Shown here in pieces: positions 26,944 through 38,885 of a stretch of DNA of 64,000 bases. The translations under genes and the position numbers were made by a program. Numbering within the stretch: the first letter of the stretch is position 1; every line of letters starts with the position of its first letter. Origin of the DNA: Aphanothece cf. minutissima CCALA 015 (GTDB taxonomy: Bacteria > Cyanobacteriota > Cyanobacteriia > PCC-6307 > Cyanobiaceae); the NCBI GenBank assembly GCA_003003925.1, contig PVWP01000003.1, positions 124,001 to 188,000 on the forward strand. Reading direction: 5' to 3'. Under the pieces are notes generated by a model. That model saw only the letters and a list, made by a program, of their open reading frames with translations, was not told where the DNA came from and made no database searches.

Positions 26944-28515
26944 ATGAGCGGAACCCTCACCATGAGCGGAACCCTCGCCATCGACCTGGGCAGCAGCACC
27001 ACCGTGGTGGCCTGGCAGGACCGCCAGGGCCCCCCCGGCCTGCTGCCCCTGCCGCCCTACAGCTGTGGTGACCCCTGTGTGGTGCCCAGCCTGCTGTGGC
27101 TGGAGGCTCCCGACGCCGAACGGCCCCTGATCGGCCGGCAGGTGCTCGAGGCGGCCCTGGCCGATGGCGACCACCCCGGCCTGTGCCGGGACTTCAAGCG
27201 CCGGATCGGCGGGCCGGCGTCCGCCCCGCAGCCGGGCTGGCTCAGTGCCGAGCGGGCCGGTTCCCTGCTGCTCGAGGGCCTGTGGCGGGCCCTGCCGGCG
27301 GGGCTGGTGCCGGAGCGGCTGGTGCTCACCGCCCCGATCGAGACCTACCGCGGCTACCGGGCCTGGCTGGAGCGGGCCAGCCGCGGCCTGGCGGTGCCCG
27401 AGCTGGCGCTGGTGGACGAGCCCACCGCCGCCGCCATCGGCGCCGGCCTGCCCCCCGGCAGCCGGGTGCTGGTGGTGGACATGGGCGGCGGCACGATCGA
27501 TCTCTCCCTGGTGGCCCTGGAGGGCGGTGAGGGGCGGGCGGCGCCGATCGCCCAGCTGCTGCGCTTCGCCGGCCGGGACCTGACCCGCAGCGGCCAGAGC
27601 CTGCGCTGCGCCCGGGTGATCGGCAAGGCGGGGGTGGCCCTGGGCGGGCGGGACATCGATCGCTGGATCGCGGCCCACCTCTGCCCGGAGGGGCCCGTCG
27701 ACGGCGCCCTGCTCCAGCTCGCCGAACGGATCAAGTGCCAGCTCAGCGAGGCCCCCGAAGCCCGGCAGATCCAGCCGGCAACCGGTTCCTTCCGCGAGCT
27801 CACCCTGACCCGGCCCGTCTTCGAGCGGCTGCTGGAGGAACGCGGGCTGCCGCAGCTCCTGGACGGTCTGCTGGAGGCGGTCCTGGCGGCGGCCCGCCGG
27901 GAGGGGCTGGGGCTGGGGGACATCGACGCCGTGCTGCCGGTGGGGGGCAGCAGCAGGATTCCTTTGATCCGTCGTTGGCTCGAGCTCCGCTGCCCCGGCG
28001 TGCCCCTGCGGGGCGAGCGGCCGGTGGAGGCCGTGGCGCTGGGGGCCCTGGCCCTCACCCCCGGGGTCCGTGTCCGCGACGTGCTGGCCCGTGGCGTCTC
28101 CCTGCGCTGCTGGGACCGGCGCAGCGGGGCCCACCGCTGGCATCCCCTGTTCGTGGCCGGCCAGAGCTGGCCCACGGAGCAGCCCCTGGAGCTGGTGCTG
28201 GCCTGCAGCCAGGACGGCCAGGAGGAGCTGGAGCTGGTGCTGGGGGAGCCCCTGCCGGAGGAGCGGGCCGAAGTGGTCTTCGAGGCGGGGCTGCCGGTGC
28301 TGCGTGAGCGGCCGGCGGGGGCGGCCCCGGTGCGGCCCTGGTCAGCGCCGCCACTCACCATCCCCCTGCCCTCCCCGGGTCAGCGCGGCGTCGACCGGCT
28401 GCGGCTGCGCTTCTCCATCGATGCCCAGGCCCGGCTCCTGGTGGCGTGGGACGACCTGGAGGCCGCCGCCGACGGCGGCCGGAGCGAGCCGTGCCCCCTG
28501 GGTCCGGTGCGCTGA
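26944..28515 (+). CDS. Hsp70-family ATPase, DnaK-like but short
   Basis: This 523-residue protein has the actin-like ATPase fold. It shows AIDLGSSTTVVAW (phosphate 1), VLTAPIETYRGYR, LALVDEPTAAAIGAG, VLVVDMGGGTIDLSLV (phosphate 2) and AVLPVGGSSRIPLIRRWL (adenosine). The substrate-binding part after about residue 380 is short and diverges from DnaK, and the EEVD-type tail is absent. It is therefore a specialised Hsp70-like protein rather than the main chaperone. The start is duplicated: ATGAGCGGAACCCTC occurs at 26944 and again at 26962, so either ATG can serve. The membrane-anchored gene at 28552 follows after 36 nt. Confidence 0.87.
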   Translation: MSGTLTMSGTLAIDLGSSTTVVAWQDRQGPPGLLPLPPYSCGDPCVVPSLLWLEAPDAERPLIGRQVLEAALADGDHPGLCRDFKRRIGGPASAPQPGWLSAERAGSLLLEGLWRALPAGLVPERLVLTAPIETYRGYRAWLERASRGLAVPELALVDEPTAAAIGAGLPPGSRVLVVDMGGGTIDLSLVALEGGEGRAAPIAQLLRFAGRDLTRSGQSLRCARVIGKAGVALGGRDIDRWIAAHLCPEGPVDGALLQLAERIKCQLSEAPEARQIQPATGSFRELTLTRPVFERLLEERGLPQLLDGLLEAVLAAARREGLGLGDIDAVLPVGGSSRIPLIRRWLELRCPGVPLRGERPVEAVALGALALTPGVRVRDVLARGVSLRCWDRRSGAHRWHPLFVAGQSWPTEQPLELVLACSQDGQEELELVLGEPLPEERAEVVFEAGLPVLRERPAGAAPVRPWSAPPLTIPLPSPGQRGVDRLRLRFSIDAQARLLVAWDDLEAAADGGRSEPCPLGPVR

Positions 28516-28551
28516 GCGCCCCGGGGACCGGGCCGTTGGCCGCCGACGGGG

Positions 28552-29466
28552 GTGGACGCCGACCAGGCTGCCCCCGCGACCGGGCGCCGGTCGCCGCCGT
28601 TGCATACAACGGTGGAGAACCGCGCTGTTTCTCCCCCCTTGGCCCTCCGCCGGCACAGACTCCCGCGCTTCTGGCTGGCCATCACCCTGGGTTCGGTCGC
28701 CGCCGCCATCGGCCTGGGCTACTGGTGGGAGCGCCAGTTGCCCGTGCGCCTGGAGCAGGCGTCCACCAGCGGCCGCCTCGATGACTGCCTCCGCTACAGC
28801 GAGCAGCTGGCAGCCCTCAGCTGGCTGCCCGGCCGTACCCCCTTCGATCGGGGCCGCTGCCTGCGGGCCAAGGCCGACCAGCTCTGGGGGCAGGAGGAGT
28901 GGGGCGAGGCCCTGCGGCTGCAGCGCCAGGTGATCAATTCCCGGGCCGGCACCCCCTCCGACCGCGAGCGGCTGGCGCGCTGGCAGCGCCAGCTGCGGAC
29001 CCTGGCCCGCACCCGCTTCCAGGCCGGGGATCTGCAGGGTGCTCTGGCGGCCCTTGCCCCCCTGGGGGAGGAGCGCAAGGACGACGGCAGCGCCATGGGC
29101 GACGACCTGCAGGCGATCTGGAACCGCAACCGCTCCCAGCTGGAGCGGGCGACGCTGCTGGTGAAGCAGAAGCGCTGGTGGGAGGCCCTCGACAGCCTCA
29201 ACCGCATCGACCATCCCTGGTGGCGCCAGCAGAGTGAGCCCCTGCGGCAGGAGGTCAAGAAGGGCCTCGACCAGCTCCAGGGCAAGGACCGGGAGCACGA
29301 CAGCCACGGTTCCCTGCCCCACACGGTGTCCGGGGAGAAGCTGGATGGCCTGGTGCAGCGCCGCATCGCCGCCGGCATGGACGAGTGGCAGGCCTTCCAG
29401 GAGGCCTGCAAGGAGCTGGGCGGACGGGTGGTGGAGGCCGGGCCGGAGAGCGCCTGCCAGCGCTGA
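28552..29466 (+). CDS. Unknown membrane-anchored helical protein
   Basis: No family was recognised. The 304 residues from GTG 28552 have one membrane helix near residues 40-58 (FWLAITLGSVAAAIGLGYWW). A long helical, Arg/Glu-rich region with TPR-like periodicity follows (LRYSEQLAALSWLPG, LRLQRQVINSRAG, ALAALAPLGEE, LVKQKRWWEALDSLNRI), and a soluble tail ends the protein. GTG 28612, which removes 20 residues, is an equally good start. Its place directly behind the Hsp70-like gene suggests a working pair at the membrane; this is inference. Confidence 0.7.
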   Translation: MDADQAAPATGRRSPPLHTTVENRAVSPPLALRRHRLPRFWLAITLGSVAAAIGLGYWWERQLPVRLEQASTSGRLDDCLRYSEQLAALSWLPGRTPFDRGRCLRAKADQLWGQEEWGEALRLQRQVINSRAGTPSDRERLARWQRQLRTLARTRFQAGDLQGALAALAPLGEERKDDGSAMGDDLQAIWNRNRSQLERATLLVKQKRWWEALDSLNRIDHPWWRQQSEPLRQEVKKGLDQLQGKDREHDSHGSLPHTVSGEKLDGLVQRRIAAGMDEWQAFQEACKELGGRVVEAGPESACQR

Positions 29467-29479
29467 GCCCCATGACAGG

Positions 29480-29725
29480 ATGGCCGCGCAGAGCGTCCCG
29501 GTGGACATGCAGCCAGGTGATCAGGTCAGGGTGTGCCGCAGTGTGGTCGTCTACAACCACCCCCAGCATCGGGGTGAAGCCTTTGATATGGAAGGGCAGC
29601 AGGGCGAGGTGTTCAACGTGCTGAACGACTGGAAGGGTCGCCCCATCAGCCCGACCCTGCCCGTGGTGGTGGCCTTCGGCAAGTTCCGGGCCCATTTCCG
29701 CGAGGACGAGCTCGCCACCGTCTGA
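29480..29725 (+). CDS. ftrV: Ferredoxin-thioredoxin reductase, variable chain
   Basis: This 81-residue SH3-like protein fits FtrV. Its key phrases are GDQVRVCRSVVVYNHPQHRGEAFDMEGQQGEV, GRPISPTLPVVVAFG and the closing HFREDELATV. The variable chain stabilises the catalytic FeS chain of the enzyme that passes electrons from ferredoxin to thioredoxin in the light. ATG 29480 adds 9 residues before MQPGDQV; the internal ATG at 29507 is the other candidate. The catalytic chain gene is not in the window. Confidence 0.88.
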   Translation: MAAQSVPVDMQPGDQVRVCRSVVVYNHPQHRGEAFDMEGQQGEVFNVLNDWKGRPISPTLPVVVAFGKFRAHFREDELATV

Positions 29726-29735
29726 GAACGCCTCC

Positions 29736-30299
29736 TCAGTCGCGCAGCAGGTAGACCCCCTCCTCGCCATCGATGGCCTGGAGGCACAGCTGGATCGTCT
29801 CGTGGCGGGCGGTGGGCACCACCCGGCCGCAGAAGTCCGGTTGAATCGGCAGTTCCCGGTGCCCCCGGTCGACCATCACCAGCAGCCCCACGCGGCGGGG
29901 ACGGCCCCAGCCCTGCAGGGCCTCCAGGGCGGCCCGCACCGTGCGGCCGGTGAAGATGACGTCATCGACGAGCACCACCTGGCGCCCGTCCACCGGCACC
30001 GGCAGCTGGGTGGCCTCCACCAGGCGGGTGCCCACCCGCTCCAGGTCGTCGCGGTGGAAGGTGGGGTCGAGGCTGCCGTGGGCGATGGGATGGCCGCAGA
30101 TCGCCTCCAGCCGCCCGGCCAGCACCCGGGCCAGGGCCACACCGCGGGTGGGGATGCCCAGCAGCACGAGGTCCTGGCTGTCGGCCACCGCCTCCAGCAC
30201 CTGGGAGGCGAGCCTGTCGAGGGTGCGTCCCAGGTCCTGGGCGGAGAGCAGTTCCAGCCGGTCGGAGGAACCCGATGATGCGACCTGAGGTCTGGCCAC
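29736..30299 (-). CDS. pyrR: PyrR-type bifunctional pyrimidine regulator / uracil phosphoribosyltransferase
   Basis: This 187-residue protein starts at GTG 30299. It has the PRPP-binding motif VVLVDDVIFTGRTVRAAL and, upstream, LLGIPTRGVALARVL and GSLDPTFHRDDL (PyrR loop). PyrR can bind pyr mRNA and also convert uracil and PRPP to UMP. In cyanobacteria regulation by attenuation is not established, and no PyrR-binding leader was found here. It runs divergently from gpmI. Confidence 0.9.
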   Translation of the reverse strand: MARPQVASSGSSDRLELLSAQDLGRTLDRLASQVLEAVADSQDLVLLGIPTRGVALARVLAGRLEAICGHPIAHGSLDPTFHRDDLERVGTRLVEATQLPVPVDGRQVVLVDDVIFTGRTVRAALEALQGWGRPRRVGLLVMVDRGHRELPIQPDFCGRVVPTARHETIQLCLQAIDGEEGVYLLRD

Positions 30300-30408
30300 A
30301 AAGCGTATGGCGTGTAACCAAAGCCTGACGCATCCACGCCGGAAGAAGGTGATCTTGAAGGGGGGCTGTAGGTTGGCGTGGCGTTGAAACGTGCAGATTT
30401 TCTCGCTG

Positions 30409-32061
30409 GTGAAAGCAGCTCCCTCCCAGAAGCAGTCCGCTGGCGGCACCGGCGAACGCGTCCCCTGCGAGACGGCTGCTCCCGTCGCCCCCATGGTTCT
30501 GGCCATCCTTGATGGCTGGGGATACAGCCCGGAGGCCGATCACAACGCCGTGAGGAAAGCGGACACCCCGGTGATGGATGCCCTCTGGCATGCCTATCCC
30601 CACACCCTGATCGAAGCCAGCGGCGCCGCCGTGGGCCTGCCGGATCACCAGATGGGCAATTCGGAGGTGGGACACCTCACCATCGGCTCCGGTCGGATCA
30701 TCCGCCAGGAGCTGGTGCGGATCGGCCAGGCGGTGCGCAGCGGCTCGATCGCCGGCAACCAGGCCCTCAACGATCTGGGTGACACCCTGCTGGCCAGCGG
30801 CCGCCCCCTGCACCTGATCGGCCTCTGCTCCGATGGCGGCGTCCACAGCCATGTCGACCACCTGGGCGGTCTGCTGCGCTGGGCCGCCGGCCGCGGCCTC
30901 ACCGATGTGCTGATCCATGTGGTCACCGATGGCCGCGACTCGGCCCCCCACGGGGGCCCGGGTTACCTGGCCCGGATCCAGGCGATGATCGACGAGGCCG
31001 GTGTGGGCCGCATCGCCACCCTCTGCGGCCGTTACTGGGCCATGGACCGCGACCAGCGATGGGAGCGGACCCAGAAGGCCTATCGCCTGCTGACCGAGCC
31101 ATCCGAGATCTGCCCCTTCACGCCGGAGGAGGTGCTGCAGGGCTCCTATGCGGCGGGCATCACCGATGAATTCCTCGAGCCGGTGCGCCTCAGCGAGGGG
31201 CTGCTGGAGTGCGGTGATGGCCTGGTCTGCTTCAACTTCCGCCCCGACCGGGTGCGCCAGATCATCCGTGCTCTGGTCCTGCCGGAGTTCGACGGCTTCC
31301 CGCGGGAGTGGCTGGGCCCCCTCCATGTGGTCACTTTCACCCAGTACGAGCAGGGCCTGCCCTTGCGGGTGGCCTTCCCGCCCGAATCCCTCGACGGCCT
31401 TCTCGGCCAGGTGGTTTCCGAGCACGGCCTGCGCCAGTTCCGCACCGCCGAGACCGAGAAGTACCCGCACGTCACGTACTTCATGAACGGCGGCATCGAG
31501 CAGGCCTTCCCCGGCGAAGACCGCCACCTGGTGCCCTCCCCCCGGGTCGCCACCTATGACCAGGCGCCGGCGATGTCGGCGGAGAAGCTCACCGACAGCT
31601 GCATCGCCGCCATCGGCAAGGGGATCTACTCCCTGGTGGTGATCAACTACGCCAACCCCGACATGGTGGGCCACACCGGCCAGATGGAGGCCGCCACCGA
31701 AGCCATCTCCACGGTCGACCGCTGCGTGGGCCGGCTCGTGGAGGCCACCACCCGCATGGGCGGCAGCCTGCTGATCACCGCCGACCATGGCAACGCCGAG
31801 GTGATGCAGGGCCCCGATGGCCTCCCCTGGACCGCCCACACCACCAACCCGGTGCCGGTGATCCTGGTGGAGGGGGAGAAGCGCAAGCTGCCGGGCCATG
31901 GCAACGACGTCACCCTGCGGGAGCATGGCGGCCTGGCCGATATTGCCCCGACCCTGCTGGAGATCCTGGGCCTGCCCAAGCCCGCCCGCATGACCGGCAC
32001 CTCTCTGGTGGTGCCCGCCTCCGTGCCCGCCGCCCGCATCCCCCAGACCCTCGGCGCCTGA
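30409..32061 (+). CDS. gpmI: 2,3-bisphosphoglycerate-independent phosphoglycerate mutase
   Basis: This enzyme interconverts 3- and 2-phosphoglycerate through a phosphoserine intermediate. It shows [12 protein letters not shown], the active-site Ser in [50 protein letters not shown] and the second metal site [15 protein letters not shown]. Length is 550 residues from GTG 30409, close to the 540 of picocyanobacterial GpmI. GTG 30391 and ATG 30493 are alternatives; only the last begins exactly at the conserved core. secG follows after 32 nt. Confidence 0.94.
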   Translation: MKAAPSQKQSAGGTGERVPCETAAPVAPMVLAILDGWGYSPEADHNAVRKADTPVMDALWHAYPHTLIEASGAAVGLPDHQMGNSEVGHLTIGSGRIIRQELVRIGQAVRSGSIAGNQALNDLGDTLLASGRPLHLIGLCSDGGVHSHVDHLGGLLRWAAGRGLTDVLIHVVTDGRDSAPHGGPGYLARIQAMIDEAGVGRIATLCGRYWAMDRDQRWERTQKAYRLLTEPSEICPFTPEEVLQGSYAAGITDEFLEPVRLSEGLLECGDGLVCFNFRPDRVRQIIRALVLPEFDGFPREWLGPLHVVTFTQYEQGLPLRVAFPPESLDGLLGQVVSEHGLRQFRTAETEKYPHVTYFMNGGIEQAFPGEDRHLVPSPRVATYDQAPAMSAEKLTDSCIAAIGKGIYSLVVINYANPDMVGHTGQMEAATEAISTVDRCVGRLVEATTRMGGSLLITADHGNAEVMQGPDGLPWTAHTTNPVPVILVEGEKRKLPGHGNDVTLREHGGLADIAPTLLEILGLPKPARMTGTSLVVPASVPAARIPQTLGA

Positions 32062-32093
32062 GGCTGCAGGCCCGCAGCGGCTAAGCTGGGCCA

Positions 32094-32324
32094 ATGGTCA
32101 AGAACATCGTTTCATCGCTCTGGATGCTCAGCGGCGCGCTGCTGATCGTCAGCGTGCTGCTCCACAGCCCCAAGGGGGATGGCATGGGGGGCCTGGCCTC
32201 CAGTGGCGGCTCGATGTTCAGCAGCGCCCGCAGCGCCGAGAACACCCTCAACCGCATCACCTGGACCCTGCTCTCCCTGTTTCTGGGGCTGGCCGTGGTG
32301 CTGAGCGCCGGCTGGCTGGGCTGA
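32094..32324 (+). CDS. secG: Protein translocase subunit SecG
   Basis: This 76-residue protein has two membrane helices, LWMLSGALLIVSVLLHS and WTLLSLFLGLAVVLSAGWL. They are separated by a Gly/Ser-rich loop (GDGMGGLASSGGSMFSSARSAE), the SecG pattern. SecG works with SecY and SecE in membrane export. It lies between gpmI and msrB, only 5 nt before the latter. Confidence 0.93.
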   Translation: MVKNIVSSLWMLSGALLIVSVLLHSPKGDGMGGLASSGGSMFSSARSAENTLNRITWTLLSLFLGLAVVLSAGWLG

Positions 32325-32329
32325 ACCGG

Positions 32330-32833
32330 ATGGACCGCCGCAACTTTCTCTCCAGCCTGCTGGCCCGGGTGGGGGCCCCCCTGGCGGGACTGCTGCCTTT
32401 CCTGCCCGCCGACCGGGCTCTGGCTGCCGCCAAGGCCACCGATCCGGCCTGGCAGCTGAGCCCGACGCAATGGCGGAAACGCCTGAGTCCGGCGGCCTAT
32501 GCGGTGCTCCGCGATGAGGGCACCGAGCGCCCCTTCAGCAGTCCGCTCAACAACGAAAAGCGCAGCGGCACCTACGTGTGTGCCGGCTGCCGCCTGCCCC
32601 TGTTCTCCTCCAAGGCCAAGTTCGACTCCGGCACCGGCTGGCCCAGCTTCTGGCAACCCCTGCCCAACGCGGTGGCCACGAAAACCGACTTCAAGCTGAT
32701 CCTGCCGCGTACGGAATACCACTGCCGCCGCTGCGGCGGCCACCAGGGCCACGTGTTCAACGACGGCCCCAAACCCACCGGCAAGCGTTACTGCAATAAC
32801 GGCGTGGCCCTGGCCTTTGTGCCAGGCGGCTGA
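32330..32833 (+). CDS. msrB: Exported peptide-methionine (R)-S-oxide reductase
   Basis: This 167-residue MsrB repairs the R-form of methionine sulfoxide. The N-terminus MDRRNFLSSLL has the twin-arginine pattern, followed by a hydrophobic stretch and an ALAAA cut site near 30-34. It is therefore probably Tat-exported to the thylakoid lumen or periplasm. The MsrB core has zinc Cys pairs 84/87 and 132/135, GTGWPSFWQP, HCRRCGGHQGHVF and catalytic Cys155 in RYCNNGVAL (Asn where Ser is more usual). Its last 46 nt overlap the convergent radical SAM gene. Confidence 0.93.
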   Translation: MDRRNFLSSLLARVGAPLAGLLPFLPADRALAAAKATDPAWQLSPTQWRKRLSPAAYAVLRDEGTERPFSSPLNNEKRSGTYVCAGCRLPLFSSKAKFDSGTGWPSFWQPLPNAVATKTDFKLILPRTEYHCRRCGGHQGHVFNDGPKPTGKRYCNNGVALAFVPGG

Positions 32834-34407
32834 ACCGCCGGCGGCGGCGGGGGCGTTGTGGGCGGCATCGCGAGTGGATCGTGGCCCAGCTGGGCGCCGA
32901 TGCGCTCCCGGGCCAGCTGGCGGTACTCGAAGACGTGTTCGCCGGCCGCGCATAGGCCCAGATAAAGGGCCAGCAGGCGGGGCTGCCGCTGCGCCATCTG
33001 CCCCAGCTGCCTCCAGAACTGGCCCCGGAGTTCCGGGCGGCGCAGGCCCTGGTGCCAGACCAGCAGGGCTAGAAGCCTGACGGCCCGGGCCGGCGGCACG
33101 TGCATCTGCTGAGCGCAGTGGGGATTGGGGGTGATGGCGAGACAGTGGCGCAGGCAGCGCTCCATATAGGTGGCGGGCTCGTACATCCGCCAGAGGGCCC
33201 GCACGTACTCGCGGCCGATGTCCTGGGCCGGGCGGGAGGGCACGAAGTTCATCAGGGTGTTCTGGTCGCCGCAGAGAACATCGGCCTCCGGCACGAGCCG
33301 TCCCTCCTGCTCCAGCCGGGTCCAGAGTGCCGTGTTGGGCAGGGCCTGGAGGATGCCCAGCATCGGCTGGGGAATGGCCGTCTCGGCGACGAACGCCTCG
33401 ATGCGCTGCCCCGCGCCAGAGCGTTCCCCGTCGAAGCCGAGGATGAACCCGGCGTAGATGACCAGTCCCGCCGCACTGATCGTCCGGCAGGCCTCCGCGA
33501 GGGGATGGCGGGTGTTCTGCCGCTTGCGGGTGAGCTCCAGACTGTCCTGGTCGGGGGTCTCGATGCCCAGGAAGACCCCGAAGAAGCCGGCCCGGGCCAT
33601 CAGATCGAGCAGCTCGGGCTGCTCGGCCAGATTCACCGAGGCTTCGGTCAGGAAGTTGAAGGGGTAGCGATGCTCCCGCATCCAGGGAATCAGATCGTTC
33701 AGCAGACGCTTGACGTTGTGTTGATTGCCGATGAAGTTGTCATCCACCATGAAGATGGATCCCCGCCAGCCCAGGTCGTAGAGGATTTGCAGTTCCCCCA
33801 GGATCTGGTGGTTCTCCTTGGTCCGCGGCTTGCGGCCGTAGAGGTTGATGATGTCGCAGAACTCGCAGTTGAACGGACAGCCGCGGGAGAACTGCACCGC
33901 CATCATCAGATAGGCGTCGCGATGCAGCAGGTCGTAGCGGGGCCTGGGGCTGAGGCTGACATCCGGCTTCTCCAGGGCACGGAACACCCCGCAGGGTTCC
34001 CTGCGCTCGAAGGCCGCCAGGAAGGCGGGAACGGTGATCTCCCCCTCATCCAGGATCAGATAGTGGGCTCCTGATTGCAGCGCATGCTCCGGCAGCGAGG
34101 TGGGATAGGGGCCGCCGACCGCCACTTTTTTACCCATCGCCACCGCCAGGCGGATCAGATGGTGAAAGTCCTCGCGCTGCACCAGCATCGCCGAGACGAT
34201 CACGAGGTCGCACCAGTGCCAGTCGTCCTCCGTCTCCTCGGCCACGTTCCTGTCGTGGAAGCGCAGATGCCAGTGCGGCGGCAGCAGGGAGGCCACCGTG
34301 AGGATCCCCAGTGGCGGGATGAAGGCCTTCACGCCGGCCATCTCCAGGAACCGGTCGAACGACCAGAAGGTTTTCGGGAAGTGGGGATAGAGGAGAAGGG
34401 CGTTCAT
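32788..34407 (-). CDS. B12-binding-domain radical SAM protein
   Basis: This 539-residue protein from ATG 34407 has an N-terminal cobalamin-binding-like domain (about 1-160; YPHFPKTFWSFDRF, VGGPYPTSLPEHAL). A radical SAM core follows, with the cluster motif C-x3-C-x2-C in FSRGCPFNCEFCDI, GSIFMVDDNFIGN and FLGIETPDQDSLELTRK. The C-terminal helical domain of about 120 residues (from LWRMYEPATYMERCL) matches the DUF4070-type tail I recall for this family. The substrate is unknown; hopanoid and similar lipid methylases belong to the wider group. The 3' end overlaps msrB by 46 nt on the opposite strand. Confidence 0.85.
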   Translation of the reverse strand: MNALLLYPHFPKTFWSFDRFLEMAGVKAFIPPLGILTVASLLPPHWHLRFHDRNVAEETEDDWHWCDLVIVSAMLVQREDFHHLIRLAVAMGKKVAVGGPYPTSLPEHALQSGAHYLILDEGEITVPAFLAAFERREPCGVFRALEKPDVSLSPRPRYDLLHRDAYLMMAVQFSRGCPFNCEFCDIINLYGRKPRTKENHQILGELQILYDLGWRGSIFMVDDNFIGNQHNVKRLLNDLIPWMREHRYPFNFLTEASVNLAEQPELLDLMARAGFFGVFLGIETPDQDSLELTRKRQNTRHPLAEACRTISAAGLVIYAGFILGFDGERSGAGQRIEAFVAETAIPQPMLGILQALPNTALWTRLEQEGRLVPEADVLCGDQNTLMNFVPSRPAQDIGREYVRALWRMYEPATYMERCLRHCLAITPNPHCAQQMHVPPARAVRLLALLVWHQGLRRPELRGQFWRQLGQMAQRQPRLLALYLGLCAAGEHVFEYRQLARERIGAQLGHDPLAMPPTTPPPPPAVQPPGTKARATPLLQ

Positions 34408-34735
34408 CACAGCAGCGGCGGGATGGCGGTGGCCCGGCCGCAGGTGCCGGTCTGGTCCTTCCCTTCGAACGTAGGCAGCTGGAGAGGAATCACGCTGCCG
34501 CCACACATTTCTTGCTTCCATTCACCCGCCGGTCGCTGGAGTGGAAGCGGGCCTCGCTGGCGGCTTTGGCTGATGCGAATCAGCGCCGTCATTGCTGCAA
34601 GTTCACGGCGATCTTTCGTCTCCTTGGAATTTTGATCAGCTCTGCGATGGACGCGAAGGCACAAAAAAGCGCCCCCGCAGGGGCGCTTGGTGCTGAAGGC
34701 GAGGGATCGGTGATCCGACGCTGACCGCAGGGCGA
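34408..34735. other. Intergenic region between the radical SAM gene and groEL
   Basis: These 328 nt hold the promoter region of the radical SAM gene and the groEL terminator at 34663-34686. No convincing open frame, RNA gene or repeat was seen in the rest; a short plus-strand frame lacks any recognisable protein pattern. The stretch is clearly less GC-rich than its surroundings near 34560-34670. Confidence 0.5.
34663..34686 (-). terminator. Intrinsic terminator after groEL
   Basis: Read on the minus strand, GCGCCCC, a TGCG loop, GGGGCGC and then TTTTTT form a typical hairpin. It begins 50 nt after the groEL stop. Confidence 0.9.
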
Positions 34736-36421
<1,686 letters not shown>

Positions 36422-36426
36422 TCAGA

Positions 36427-36738
36427 TCAGTTGACGACGGCCAGGATGTCCTTCTCGGACAGAAGCACGTACTCGTCGGTGCCGAGCTTGATGTCGGTGC
36501 CGGCGTACTTGCTGTAGAGCACCTTGTCGCCGACGCCCACCTCAGGAGCCTGACGGGAGCCGTCGTCGTTGCGCTTGCCGGGGCCGATCTGGACCACTTC
36601 ACCCACCTGGGGCTTTTCCTTGGCGGTGTCGGGCAGAAGGATGCCACCGGCGGTTTTCTCCTCCGATTCGGACACCTTGATGAAGACGCGATCTCCGAGG
36701 GGTTTGACCGTGGAGACGCTGAGGGAAACGGCAGCCAT
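36427..36738 (-). CDS. groS: Co-chaperonin GroES
   Basis: This 103-residue protein begins at ATG 36738 and shows [33 protein letters not shown], the GroES mobile-loop region, and ends [13 protein letters not shown]. It caps the GroEL ring during folding. The frame is open upstream of 36738, but that part crosses the operator. Confidence 0.97.
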   Translation of the reverse strand: MAAVSLSVSTVKPLGDRVFIKVSESEEKTAGGILLPDTAKEKPQVGEVVQIGPGKRNDDGSRQAPEVGVGDKVLYSKYAGTDIKLGTDEYVLLSEKDILAVVN

Positions 36739-36815
36739 GAAATGACGCGAAGAATGGTTGCGAAGACAGCGACGAGGGATCGGCCGGGGCCGGAGCGTCG
36801 CTGGGGTGGGGCGAG

Positions 36816-36842
36816 TTGGCACTCGCGCCCTTCGACTGCCAA
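36816..36842 (-). promoter_or_regulatory. CIRCE operator for HrcA, upstream of groES
   Basis: On the minus strand the sequence reads TTGGCAGTC, nine spacer bases, then GAGTGCCAA. The CIRCE consensus is TTAGCACTC-N9-GAGTGCTAA. The right arm and most of the left arm agree, with GC-shifted outer bases and one mismatch that breaks the symmetry (G for C in the left arm). It lies 78 nt upstream of the groES start. Repression of groESL by HrcA at normal temperature follows from family knowledge. Confidence 0.9.
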
Positions 36843-36926
36843 CCTAGGTGGCGCCCCGGCTCTGACGCCATCCCCGGGCTGTGCGGGTGACCGAACCGCA
36901 GACCGTCAGGCCCCCTGCGGTGGTAA

Positions 36927-38453
<1,527 letters not shown>

Positions 38454-38466
38454 TCCGGGAAACCCC

Positions 38467-38874
38467 ATGACCCTCACCCTGCGCGTCCTCGCCCCCGATC
38501 AGAGCGTCTTCGACGGCACCGCCGACGAAGTGATCTTGCCTGGCACCACCGGCCAGCTCGGCATCCTCACCGGCCACGTCTCCATGCTCACCGCCCTCGA
38601 CAGCGGCGTGCTGCGGGTGCGGGAGGGTGCCAACTGGCAGTCGATCGCCCTGATGGGGGGCTTCGCCGAGGTGGTGGCCAATGAGGTCACCGTGCTCGTC
38701 AACGGCGCCGAGCTGGGCAGCAGCATCAATGCCGCCGCCGCCCAGACCGATTTCGAGGCGGCCCAGCAGGCCGCGGCGGCGCTGGAAGGCTCCGATCCCA
38801 GCCCCGAGAAGGTGAAGGCCCAGCAGGCCCTGGCCCGCGCCCGCGCCCGTCTCCAGGCCAGCAAGGGCGCCTGA
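38467..38874 (+). CDS. atpC: F-type ATP synthase subunit epsilon
   Basis: This 135-residue protein starts TLTLRVLAPDQSVFDGTADEVILPGTTGQLGILTGHVSML, the epsilon beta-sandwich, and ends with the helical hairpin (VKAQQALARARARLQAS). It regulates ATPase activity. It is 13 nt after atpD, so the two are co-transcribed. Confidence 0.97.
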   Translation: MTLTLRVLAPDQSVFDGTADEVILPGTTGQLGILTGHVSMLTALDSGVLRVREGANWQSIALMGGFAEVVANEVTVLVNGAELGSSINAAAAQTDFEAAQQAAAALEGSDPSPEKVKAQQALARARARLQASKGA

Positions 38875-38885
38875 TCGCGGCCCAC

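Noticed and set aside
30300..30408. Possible PyrR-responsive leader upstream of pyrR or gpmI.
   Set aside because: No terminator/antiterminator pair or PyrR-binding loop could be recognised in the 109 nt.
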